Assembly (NCBI GenBank): GCA_003141275.1
Contig: PLLM01000059.1
Location: 1-64,000, forward strand
DNA from: Phycisphaerales bacterium
GTDB taxonomy: Bacteria > Planctomycetota > Phycisphaerae > Sedimentisphaerales > Anaerobacaceae
Direction of reading: 5' to 3'
Length of the DNA: 64,000 bases
This document shows, piece after piece, positions 1-8,628 of this stretch (positions within the stretch are counted from its first letter, which is position 1; each line of letters begins with the position of its first letter). Made by a program: the position numbers and the translations under genes. The notes beneath the pieces were generated by a model. It saw only the letters and a program-made list of their open reading frames with translations, did no database searches and was not told where the DNA came from.

Positions 1-2
1 GC

Positions 3-470
3 AGACAGTTAAGTCGAACAAGCGAGCATCGCATAGCGTTGCGTCGCAATCTGGCGGTAGCTCTTTTTGAGCATGAGACGATTTCGACGACTATCCGAAA
101 GGCAAAGGAAGTCAAGGGTTTCGCTGAAAAGCTGATTACGCTTGCCAGGAAGGGGACATTGGCGGCAAGACGGCAGGCAATTTCGCAGTTGGGCGACCGT
201 AACATATACAAGGAAGAAGAAGGTCAGCAGGTTCGCAAGGGTACGATAATCGGCAAATTGTTCAGTGAGCTTGGCCCGCGGTATCTGGACAGGAAAGGCG
301 GATATACGCGAATTATTCACCTGGCAAAAAGACGGCTGGGGGATAACGGCGAGCTGGTTTTGCTCCAGTTGGTTGGCTCCGAGCACATTGAGAAAAAGCA
401 TAAGGGCGAAAAAGGCGAACATTCGAAGGCCAAGCAGAAGACCAAAGTTGCCGCCGGCGCAAAGCAGTAA
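3..470 (+). CDS. rplQ: 50S ribosomal protein L17, 5' end truncated by window start
   Basis: Frame is open to the left edge: ...RQLSRTSEHRIALRRNLAVALFEHETISTTIRKAKEVKGFAEKLITLARKGTLAARRQA matches the L17 N-terminal signature; the track start at 39 (TTG) is internal. Confidence 0.95.
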   Translation, partial: RQLSRTSEHRIALRRNLAVALFEHETISTTIRKAKEVKGFAEKLITLARKGTLAARRQAISQLGDRNIYKEEEGQQVRKGTIIGKLFSELGPRYLDRKGGYTRIIHLAKRRLGDNGELVLLQLVGSEHIEKKHKGEKGEHSKAKQKTKVAAGAKQ

Positions 471-504
471 TCATTTATTAAGTGTTCGGTGAGGGAACCG
501 GCGA

Positions 505-921
505 ATGAGCGCTCAAGAGTGCATTTTCTGCAGGATAGCGTCGGGCCAGATACCGTCGGCCAAAATTTACGAGGACGAAATTGTCTTCGCATTTCTCGAT
601 ATTGGTCCCGTCAGCGATGGTCATACGCTTGTGATGCCTCGTCAGCATTTTGAAAAGGCGCATGATTGTCCGCCTGAGTTGCTGGGACAAATCTGGACTC
701 GTTTAGGGAAAATTGCCGGTGCGGTTGCCTCAGCGACCGGTGCTGATGGGTATAATGTGTTGTGCAACAACGGCAGGGCTGCGGGACAACTTGTGGACCA
801 TTTGCATTTTCATATAGTGCCTCGTAAGACAGGCGACGGGGTTTTTGCACACTGGCCTTCGTATAAGTACAGACCGGGGCAAGTGGAAATAATTGCGGAA
901 AAGATTAGAAAGCATCTATGA
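505..921 (+). CDS. HIT (histidine triad) family protein
   Basis: CIFCRIASGQIPSAKIYEDE and HLHFHIVPR histidine triad motif. Confidence 0.95.
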   Translation: MSAQECIFCRIASGQIPSAKIYEDEIVFAFLDIGPVSDGHTLVMPRQHFEKAHDCPPELLGQIWTRLGKIAGAVASATGADGYNVLCNNGRAAGQLVDHLHFHIVPRKTGDGVFAHWPSYKYRPGQVEIIAEKIRKHL

Positions 922-977
922 CCGGTTTTTTTCTTGCTGAGAAGTCGGTTTGGTGATATGTTTGATTTACAAATGAC

Positions 978-1051
978 CGCGGGGTAGAGCAGTCTGGTAG
1001 CTCGTCGGGCCCATAACCCGGAGGTCGGAGGTTCGAATCCTCCCCCCGCTA
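978..1051 (+). tRNA. Initiator tRNA-fMet (CAT)
   Basis: CGCGGGG acceptor, GAGC/GCTC D stem, CCCATAA anticodon loop flanked by three G-C pairs, GGAGG-TTCGAAT-CCTCC T arm; unpaired 1:72 position typical of initiator tRNA; CCA not encoded. Confidence 0.93.
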
Positions 1052-1133
1052 GTGGTTTACAGAGATAACTTCCTGGTCAACGGGAAGTTATCTTTTTTTC
1101 TTTATACCCAAATTGACCCGCTATCAACCTCCG
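1043..1133 (+). repeat. Left copy of direct repeat flanking the island (attL-like)
   Basis: 91-bp gapless alignment to 51575-51665, about 80% identical by eye, with an identical 24-nt core TGGTTTACAGAGATAACTTCCTGG. Confidence 0.75.
1063..1099 (+). terminator. Rho-independent terminator of tRNA-fMet
   Basis: AGATAACTTCC...GGGAAGTTATCT stem followed by a T run. Confidence 0.85.
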
Positions 1134-1148
1134 AGGTCTATTGACGTG

Positions 1149-1613
1149 TTAAAATTCCCAGCCTTCGTAGCGATTTGGTATAGCGCTGTTTAATGGCGGC
1201 ACTTCACCGAATTTCTTAAAATACGCCTTTATCAATTGTTCCTCTTTGCTCTTGCTTTCGGCAACGCCATAACATTTACAAAACGAATATTGAAAATTTG
1301 CATCTTTGAACCTATTTGAGAAGTTAGTATGGTCCCTCAAATAGTAAACAAGGTTCATTTCCGAATGGCCGCTCGCTCTGTTTATGGCAGATACGAATTG
1401 TGCCCTTCTTTGTTTCATGTTGCTGGTATGTCCGATACACATTATGCCTTCTTTATCCGCCGTCAGTAATCTTGCCAGTGTACATGCTTTGCCGTTGGCA
1501 TTGGTTAATCTCACTTTATAGACTGCCGGCCCTTGATAATTACATTTATCATTGATATTAAGCCAATCCGTCCATTTATTTGTCATGGTTTTACTCTTTA
1601 TTTTATTGGCCAC
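1149..1613 (-). CDS. GIY-YIG nuclease-like protein (degenerate motifs)
   Basis: GPAVYKVRL ... GIMCIGHTSNMKQRRAQF ... EEQLIKAYFKKFGEVPPLNSAIPNRY; alternative ATG start at 1586. Confidence 0.5.
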   Translation of the reverse strand: MANKIKSKTMTNKWTDWLNINDKCNYQGPAVYKVRLTNANGKACTLARLLTADKEGIMCIGHTSNMKQRRAQFVSAINRASGHSEMNLVYYLRDHTNFSNRFKDANFQYSFCKCYGVAESKSKEEQLIKAYFKKFGEVPPLNSAIPNRYEGWEF

Positions 1614-1623
1614 TTAACTTGAT

Positions 1624-1866
1624 TTAGCTTGTTAAAAGCTTCGGGCCTTTATTGCCGCCTTGGCATTTGGGGTTGGGGCATTTCCTTTGAAAGATGTCAG
1701 AGCCATTCGAGCCGTATATGCAGCCGCATTTTGTGCAGTTCATTACATAGACATATTGCTCGTTGTCAGTCCCGGCTTGCTTAGGTTCAACTCGGCCAAG
1801 ATTCTTTTGGCTGTTCTCGTTAATGAACCCTGGTATAGTCGTGCTCTTATTTGCCCTTTTCTTCAT
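1624..1866 (-). CDS. Small zinc-ribbon protein
   Basis: CTKCGCIYGSNGSDIFQRKCPNPKC double CxxC. Confidence 0.5.
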   Translation of the reverse strand: MKKRANKSTTIPGFINENSQKNLGRVEPKQAGTDNEQYVYVMNCTKCGCIYGSNGSDIFQRKCPNPKCQGGNKGPKLLTS

Positions 1867-1923
1867 TTTGCGTTGTCTTTTTTTATTTTATTGGCCAGGC
1901 GCCGAACGGAATCACTTCTACAC

Positions 1924-2352
1924 TTAACAATCCTTTTGGCACTTTTCTTGTTTCGGCCACCATAATTCAAAACGCTCTTTTAATACCACATCATTTCTCT
2001 TGGGATCAGTCAGTCGCTTTTCAGGAACAGCACAAAATAATGCCTTCCAGAATTCCAGGGCAGCTATACCACGAGGACTTTCTCTAATAAATTTAAGCCT
2101 TGTTTTAAACCAATTACTTAAAAGGGCATAAGCATACCCGGGGAGTGGCATAGAAAGATCATGGAACCACTTTTCAAATGCTTCGGATGCTCTCTTATTA
2201 AAATGTATGACTTTCCGCCAATTAGCCGAACTGGTTTCTACCTTTTTGAGTAATCGCTTTAGATGGATTTTATCAACAGCTTCAGGATTTTCGAGTTGCA
2301 GGTTAAAAGTATTATCTACTCGTTGCCAGATGAGTTTCTTACGGTTTACCAT
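1924..2352 (-). CDS. Hypothetical protein
   Basis: 142-aa ORF in a co-directional gene series; preceded by the shared TGGCCAATAAAATA motif. Confidence 0.5.
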   Translation of the reverse strand: MVNRKKLIWQRVDNTFNLQLENPEAVDKIHLKRLLKKVETSSANWRKVIHFNKRASEAFEKWFHDLSMPLPGYAYALLSNWFKTRLKFIRESPRGIAALEFWKALFCAVPEKRLTDPKRNDVVLKERFELWWPKQEKCQKDC

Positions 2353-2366
2353 TTTGTCTTCCTATT

Positions 2367-2828
2367 TTATTGGCCAGACGCTATGGACGTCATAGGCTCT
2401 TTGAAATGAGCCAGGACCTTCTCCATTACATCACGTCTGTGAACAGGATGTGGTGCCGGTACTCCTGAGGCTAACTGTCCCATTGCCGCACCAGCCTTAT
2501 TTAGAATATACGTAGCATCCTTTATCCGCTGGAGTTCGCCAATAAGTTCTACACGTACCTGTGCAGGAAACTTTCCATTCCAAGCTTTTGGTTCTATGTC
2601 AAACTGGGCTTTGGAACAAGCTCTAAAAATCCCCATCAGCTCATCTTTGTCAAAATTAAAAAGTAACCCTATATCTCCTGGTTTTATCTCATTCAAATCT
2701 TGAAGTTTCTTGGTCTTGTCACCGAACAAATTACGCCTGAGACACTCTTCTTCGGTGTTGGCATCGCATAACATTATAAAGCCTCTATCAAACTGAAGCA
2801 TTAAATACTCCGTTGTTAGTAATTCCAC
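2367..2828 (-). CDS. DCD-like (Development and Cell Death, PUA-like fold) domain protein
   Basis: GFIMLCDANTEEECLRRNLFGDKTKKLQDLNEIKPGDIGLLFNFDKDELMGIFRA...KFPAQVRVE matches the DCD pattern. Confidence 0.7.
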   Translation of the reverse strand: MELLTTEYLMLQFDRGFIMLCDANTEEECLRRNLFGDKTKKLQDLNEIKPGDIGLLFNFDKDELMGIFRACSKAQFDIEPKAWNGKFPAQVRVELIGELQRIKDATYILNKAGAAMGQLASGVPAPHPVHRRDVMEKVLAHFKEPMTSIASGQ

Positions 2829-3532
2829 TCCGTATGACTAATTGGAAATCGGTTTAACTCATCTTTGTAAGCACGCCACTGGGGCATGAATTTGTCCATA
2901 TAGGTCTTAAACCGTTCATTGTGACGATGTTCCAAGAGGTGCACCATCTCGTGAATCAGAATATATTCCAAACAATGGACCGGCTTTTTGGCCAGTTCCA
3001 GATTGAGCCAAACCCTCCTGGCTTTAATGTTACAGGTGCCCCAGCGTGTCCGCATTTTCTTTATGCCAAACTGTTCCACGCTGACCTGCATTTTCTTTTC
3101 CCACTCGGCTATCATTTCCGGTAGTATCTCTTTGAGCTTGCAGCGATACCATTCTTCTAAAATCACCTGCCGTTTTTTGGTCGGTATGTCGGGACGAATA
3201 TGCAGCTCAATCTTTTCATGCTTGAGAATTACGTTGGCCGGGGCATTTTCTTCGATCACATCCAACAGATACCGTTTGCCCAGATAAAAATGACTCTCCC
3301 GTGTAATATAATCCCTTGGGGTTTCCCGCTGCTGACCGCGGAGTTTGTTCTGCTGTTTTTTGATCCAGCTTATTTTAGAGATTGCAAAAACCCGGATGGT
3401 ATCCAAGCCCATCCGCAACGGCGCAGATATGCGAACTCTGCCGGTCGGTGGGTAGATGCTGAGATAGACATTTTTGATATTTTTCAGCACCACATCCACC
3501 GCGATGTCGCCAAGTTTAACCTGCTTGACCAT
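2816..3532 (-). CDS. YgjP-like (DUF45/SprT-like) metallopeptidase
   Basis: MRTRWGTCNIKARRVWLNLELAKKPVHCLEYILIHEMVHLLEHRHNERF: HExxH with downstream H. Confidence 0.9.
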   Translation of the reverse strand: MVKQVKLGDIAVDVVLKNIKNVYLSIYPPTGRVRISAPLRMGLDTIRVFAISKISWIKKQQNKLRGQQRETPRDYITRESHFYLGKRYLLDVIEENAPANVILKHEKIELHIRPDIPTKKRQVILEEWYRCKLKEILPEMIAEWEKKMQVSVEQFGIKKMRTRWGTCNIKARRVWLNLELAKKPVHCLEYILIHEMVHLLEHRHNERFKTYMDKFMPQWRAYKDELNRFPISHTEWNY

Positions 3533-6500
3533 TAGTATTCTCTCTGCGCTTTGATGATTAGGAAAATGCGCTCCACCTCGGCTTCATTCCGCAATACACC
3601 ATACATCGCAGCCTTTATAACTTGCTCGCGGGCACGAACACCGCGCCAGTCATCAGGCCGCACTTGTCTGACTGTTTCGTCAATCTTCAGCGCCAGCTCT
3701 TCATTCTGACCCAGGTTGTTGTATATGGCGCGTTTGCCGGGTGTATTCAGCTTTTCCGGTGTTTCTTCCGCATAACCTGCTCCCACTCTTTTCGCCAGTT
3801 CGGCGATGCGCTTCAGGTATTCCTCATACTCGATGGCCTTCGCCTTTCGGGCGGCAATAATCTCGTCCAGCAACGCAGACATCTTCTCGTAGTAGGCCGG
3901 GTCGTTCAGGTGTTCCTTGATAATCTTGCTGCGAACGTTGTTCTCAATGGTTTCAGCCACCGCATTCCTGTCTCCCTTCAGTCCGCCAAGCTGGGTCGTG
4001 ATAGCATTGGCGATGCCGGTCTTCACAATCAAATCCAGCAGGCTCATGTTGTCGAAGGGCGAAATCTTCCGCGGCTCATCGGCTTCAATGTAGGTGTCGA
4101 TGAGATGCCGCATGTCTGCTTCGTAAGCTTTGAGGTCGAGACTTTCGCCGCTGGCCTTGCGAATGATCTCCCGGACATTCAGGTAGTAGTCAAGTTGTTG
4201 TTTGATCCGTTTGATGTCGTCACTGCTATATCCTGCGCGTTCCAGTTCGTCTGCAATATTGGCGTAGGCTCGCACCAGCGCCACAGTCGCCTTGTAAAGC
4301 GCGGCCCGTTGCGGTTCCCGTTCCGTCAGGTCCGTCGCAATCTCCGTGTTGCCGCAGAAGTAATGGATGTGCTCCAACTCGCCCTTAGGCGGCTCGACCG
4401 CCTCGCATACCAGGACAATAACTTCCACCGCGTTGTCGAGACGTTCCTTACCTTTTTTGAGGCGATCCTGTAGCAGCACCTCCGGATTGACCCCGCCTGC
4501 GCTGTGATCCAGCTCGGAGGTATAGACCTCGATGGCATCATGAACCTTATTGAATAGGTCCTTGTAGTCCACGATATAGCCGAAGTCCTTATCCTCGCCG
4601 TCCAGCCGATTCGTTCGGCAGATGGCCTGGAAGAGGCCGTGGTCCCGCATTGACTTATCGATATAGATATAGGTGCATGGTGGCGCGTCGAATCCGGTGA
4701 GGAGCTTGTCCACCACAACGAGCAGCTTCATGTTCGCCGGCTCTTTTTTGAACAGATTCTTTGCCTGTTTCTCGTAGGTTTCAGTCCTCGTCATGTTTGG
4801 CTTAGCTTCGATGTCTTTCAGCAGTTCGTCATATGTGTTGAAAATGAACTGCTTGTCGGTCTCGGTGTTTGCGCCGATCTCTTCCATGGTCACATCCTGC
4901 GCCTGGGGGCCATATGAAGTTATCACTGCACACCTACCCTTGAACGGGGTCTTTTGAAAAAAGGTGAAATACTTGCACGCCTCGTAGATGCTTGATGCTA
5001 CCAGAATGGCATTGCCACGTTCGCTGGAAAGGCGAGGTTTGACGCTGAAGTCGAAGACAATGTCGTTCACCACCCGCTCCACGCGAGAGCGGGAGCTGAG
5101 CACGCTCTGCATCGTGCCCCATTGTCTCTTCAGTTCTTCCTTCTGCCAGTCGTTCAATCCTTTGGTCTTGGCCTCGAACCATGCATCGATTTTATCCTCA
5201 GATCCGAGACGCTGGTCAATATCACGCGCCTCATAGACCAGGTCGAGTATCACCTCATCTTCAACGCCCTCGCTGAATTTGTAGGTGTGGATGTAACTGC
5301 CGAAGACTTCAAGGCTTGTCTTCTTGTCTGTCATCAGCAGCGGCGTTCCGGTAAAACCGATGAATACGGCGTTCTTCATGATAGCCTTCATCGTTTTATG
5401 AAGCTTGCCGCTTTCGGTTCTGTGGCATTCGTCCACGAATACAAAAATTTCACCGACGGTCTGGCAAGGTTGCTCTTCCAGTTCCTTGATGAACACGTCG
5501 AAGTCGTTTACATTCTTCCTGCCGAATTTGTGGATGAGTGAACAGAGCAGTCGCGGCTTCGCTTGACCAAGTTGGCTCATCAGGTCGCGTCCGCTGCTGG
5601 TTCGTATGATGGGTTCGCCCGCCTCAGTAAAAACACGCTCAATCTGTTCATCCAGCTCATCGCGGTCGGTGATGACGGCCACGCGGGCATTGGGATTGTT
5701 CTCCAGAATCCATTTGGCCAGCAACACCATCACAATGCTCTTGCCGCTGCCCTGGGTGTGCCAGATGATGCCGCCCTTGCGCTCATACACATGCCGCTGG
5801 GCGGCCTTGACACCGAAATACTGATGCACACGCGGCAGTTTCTTTACACCGCCGTCAAAGAGCACAAAGTCGTGCATCAGTTCGATGAGTCTATCCTGAT
5901 TGCACATCTTCAGCAAATACTTGTCCAGTTTGAAGCAGGTGTCGTCTTTCTCGTCTTCCTTCCACTTCATAAAATACTTTTCTGGTGTTCCGATTGCTCC
6001 GTATTGCATACCCTCGGAATCATTGCCCGCGAAGATGAACTGCACTGTGCTGAAGAACCATGCGTTGAACTCCGTCTGCTGGTTGGAAAGGTTCTGGCGA
6101 ATGCCGTCGCCGATGGTGACACGGCTGTTTTTAAGTTCCAGCACGCCGACGGCGATGCCGTTCACATATAGCACAATGTCGGGCCGTCGCTCGTGGTTGC
6201 CGAGCAGTGTGACCTCCTCGGCGATAGCGAAGTCGTTTTTCTCCGGCTCATTCCAGTTGATGAGGTGAACGGTTTCTGTGACCTTGCCCGCCTCAATCTT
6301 AACCGGCACGCCGTAGCGCAGCAGTTTGTAAACGGCCTGATTGTTGCCGTAGAGACCGCGGTTGTAGTTGTCTGCCTCAGTGTGCAGCTTGTGCAGGGCA
6401 ACGCTGATTTGCGCCGGGGTGTAGCCGCACTTCGACAGATAAACTGTGAGGAGTCCTTCCTCGATATTGCTGTTGCCCTCGCGGTCAGTCCAGTCGCCGA

Positions 6501-6582
6501 GGTAGCGGTAGCGAAGCTCATCGCAGAACAGGGCGATAACGCGGTCCTGTGTAATGCGTTCGGGTTTGCCTATGTCGCTCAT
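3532..6582 (-). CDS. hsdR: Type I restriction enzyme R subunit (HsdR)
   Basis: N-terminal nuclease PDIVLYVNGIAVGVLELKN, Walker A TQGSGKS, VDECHRTESGKL, FIGFTGTPL, ICRTNR. Confidence 0.97.
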   Translation of the reverse strand: MSDIGKPERITQDRVIALFCDELRYRYLGDWTDREGNSNIEEGLLTVYLSKCGYTPAQISVALHKLHTEADNYNRGLYGNNQAVYKLLRYGVPVKIEAGKVTETVHLINWNEPEKNDFAIAEEVTLLGNHERRPDIVLYVNGIAVGVLELKNSRVTIGDGIRQNLSNQQTEFNAWFFSTVQFIFAGNDSEGMQYGAIGTPEKYFMKWKEDEKDDTCFKLDKYLLKMCNQDRLIELMHDFVLFDGGVKKLPRVHQYFGVKAAQRHVYERKGGIIWHTQGSGKSIVMVLLAKWILENNPNARVAVITDRDELDEQIERVFTEAGEPIIRTSSGRDLMSQLGQAKPRLLCSLIHKFGRKNVNDFDVFIKELEEQPCQTVGEIFVFVDECHRTESGKLHKTMKAIMKNAVFIGFTGTPLLMTDKKTSLEVFGSYIHTYKFSEGVEDEVILDLVYEARDIDQRLGSEDKIDAWFEAKTKGLNDWQKEELKRQWGTMQSVLSSRSRVERVVNDIVFDFSVKPRLSSERGNAILVASSIYEACKYFTFFQKTPFKGRCAVITSYGPQAQDVTMEEIGANTETDKQFIFNTYDELLKDIEAKPNMTRTETYEKQAKNLFKKEPANMKLLVVVDKLLTGFDAPPCTYIYIDKSMRDHGLFQAICRTNRLDGEDKDFGYIVDYKDLFNKVHDAIEVYTSELDHSAGGVNPEVLLQDRLKKGKERLDNAVEVIVLVCEAVEPPKGELEHIHYFCGNTEIATDLTEREPQRAALYKATVALVRAYANIADELERAGYSSDDIKRIKQQLDYYLNVREIIRKASGESLDLKAYEADMRHLIDTYIEADEPRKISPFDNMSLLDLIVKTGIANAITTQLGGLKGDRNAVAETIENNVRSKIIKEHLNDPAYYEKMSALLDEIIAARKAKAIEYEEYLKRIAELAKRVGAGYAEETPEKLNTPGKRAIYNNLGQNEELALKIDETVRQVRPDDWRGVRAREQVIKAAMYGVLRNEAEVERIFLIIKAQREY

Positions 6583-6583
6583 G

Positions 6584-7507
6584 TCATCCCTTCAGCAGCT
6601 TGAAGATGATTTGATAGCGGTAGAACTGGATATTCGACACCATTGTCAAAGCCCTTCGGATTCTTGGGTCATCTTCCAACGCGACGATGATGCCATGAAC
6701 AGTCTGGTTATTCTCGGCCAGCATCTCCTGCACAAAACTCATGTATCGAAGAGTTTGTCCCACCACGGTATCACTGGCACGTCCCTTTTTCAATTCGACG
6801 ACAAGCAGCTTCTTCTTGTCTTTGCTAACGGCGAGTATATCGAGCGGGCCGGTATCGGTTTGGTATTGCTGCCCCTTTTCGCCGTCTTCCTCGTAAATAT
6901 CATATTCCTTGCCGAGTTCGGTATGTGCCCAGTTTTTCACAAGGAAATCCTCAAGATGTTCCTCCAAGGCAAAAGCCGAAGGGTCTTCCACCGTTTTGTC
7001 TGTGGAAATAAGTTTTGGAGCGGAAATACCACCGATTAGTTTTTCAATTTCTTCGCTGTGGGGTGTAATGTTACTGACCGTGCCGATTGATCCTGTGGAG
7101 TTTTGCAATGCTTCACTCATGCCAGATCGGTCAATGGTCACATTCAACCAACTTACAGGTCGTCGATGATAAAGAATTTTGCCAGGCTCGTAAGTATAAT
7201 CACCACTAACTTCGCCTACACGATACTGGCCTGAGCCATTGGGGCATAGCAATATATCTCCCTTCTTAATTCCTTTGGACACCGTCCACAATGCTCCGCA
7301 CGCCAGCCCTGCGCCAATTCTCGTTTTGTGGGGGCGAGCTGCCAGATAGATGGGAATAAACTCCTTGTTGAAGGCACGCCACTCCTCCGGCAACTTATGC
7401 GTAAGGTCTTGGTTGATACCGAAATCGACGCCGATGAAGTTCCCCGCGAAGCATTCTTCTGCATGAACACTCTTCTGCCCCAGCATAACGCGGTAGTAGC
7501 TTTTCAT
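6584..7507 (-). CDS. NucS/DUF91-type PD-(D/E)xK endonuclease-like protein
   Basis: C-terminal FALEEHLEDFLVKNW...GPLDILAVSKDKKKLLVVELKKGRASDTVVGQTLRYM; sits between hsdS and hsdR. Confidence 0.7.
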   Translation of the reverse strand: MKSYYRVMLGQKSVHAEECFAGNFIGVDFGINQDLTHKLPEEWRAFNKEFIPIYLAARPHKTRIGAGLACGALWTVSKGIKKGDILLCPNGSGQYRVGEVSGDYTYEPGKILYHRRPVSWLNVTIDRSGMSEALQNSTGSIGTVSNITPHSEEIEKLIGGISAPKLISTDKTVEDPSAFALEEHLEDFLVKNWAHTELGKEYDIYEEDGEKGQQYQTDTGPLDILAVSKDKKKLLVVELKKGRASDTVVGQTLRYMSFVQEMLAENNQTVHGIIVALEDDPRIRRALTMVSNIQFYRYQIIFKLLKG

Positions 7508-8628
7508 ACGAGTCTTATCCTCCCTGTTAAAAGTTCCTGCATCATACCCTGTTTGAGCATTTTATATTTATCCAGCTTTTGCTCCAATCGCTCAATCTCC
7601 AAATCCATGTCGCTCAGGATGGCGGCGATGGCGGTCTGTTCGGCGAGAGAAGGAACCTTAAAAGTTCGTTCTTTGAGAAACTTGAAGTGTCGGTTGTATC
7701 CAGTGGTGGGAATCCCCGAATGCTGTAGCTGAAAAGCGTGGAACCGAGTATTTTGGCCGGACTTTGCCGCCAAGATTTGAGTGCCATCAGCACCAACAAC
7801 AAAGTCAAAATCTACAAACTTGACGATACAAGTGTGATCCCCAAATACGATCACGCCTCCTTGAGGACATTGAAAACGCCTATCATGCCTATCGGAATAT
7901 CCAATCACAGATTCCTTCCCCTGATCAACAACCGGGTAGCTGCCTATTGGCTGATAATCGATTGTCTGTATTTGATGTTCCTTAGCATTCAACCGCAATA
8001 AGACATCGCCAAAAGGCTGATATTCCCACTCCCCGCTAAACCCAGGTAAGCGTTTTTTGCCGGTGAGGAGTTGCTGCATTGCTCCTTGCTTAATATTTCG
8101 CTTTTTGGCAATGAGTTTTTCTAAGGCAGTAATCAGTTCATCCGCATCGCGCAACGCCCCTGCGATGGCTTCTTGTTCGGCTTTGGTGGGCGGGATGGGG
8201 ATCAGCATTCTTGCAATCATTTCCCGGCGAACGGAATCAACGGACGACTTTGCAGTCATCTGCATGATCCGGTTGTAGAAGTGGCTGCTGAAGTAGAGGT
8301 AGAAGAAGTATCCGTTTATGCGATCAGTAAACTCAGAGATACGGTAAACGCGCTGGTGGGCGTCAAACTTGTCATTGATGTAGTGGAACACTTTTCCCGT
8401 GCCAACTCCATCGCCGGCTGTTAAGACCGCCTCTCCGTCAAAGGAATAGCTGTTGATGTGTTCAACATTCTGCGAGCGGACAAAGAACGGATACTGACCG
8501 TCATCGACACGATCCTGCGTGTTTTTTCCGCCTGTGGTGATGTGTGCGAGATTCTCGATGCAATCGACCTCCCAATCCTCCGGGATCACCCCCACCTCGG
8601 TCTGCTTGTAGCATTTCTTTACTTCCAT
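7504..8628 (-). CDS. hsdS: Type I restriction specificity subunit (HsdS)
   Basis: Two target-recognition-domain halves with IPPTKAEQEAIAGAL...KRNIKQGAMQQLLTGKKRLPGF and VPSLAEQTAIAAILSDMDLEIERLEQKLDKYKMLKQGMMQELLTGRIRL. Confidence 0.97.
   Translation of the reverse strand: MEVKKCYKQTEVGVIPEDWEVDCIENLAHITTGGKNTQDRVDDGQYPFFVRSQNVEHINSYSFDGEAVLTAGDGVGTGKVFHYINDKFDAHQRVYRISEFTDRINGYFFYLYFSSHFYNRIMQMTAKSSVDSVRREMIARMLIPIPPTKAEQEAIAGALRDADELITALEKLIAKKRNIKQGAMQQLLTGKKRLPGFSGEWEYQPFGDVLLRLNAKEHQIQTIDYQPIGSYPVVDQGKESVIGYSDRHDRRFQCPQGGVIVFGDHTCIVKFVDFDFVVGADGTQILAAKSGQNTRFHAFQLQHSGIPTTGYNRHFKFLKERTFKVPSLAEQTAIAAILSDMDLEIERLEQKLDKYKMLKQGMMQELLTGRIRLV

Noticed and set aside
3622-6603. Several plus-strand ORFs of 119-283 aa
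   Set aside because: All antisense to hsdR; low-complexity shadow translations without RBS or family signatures.
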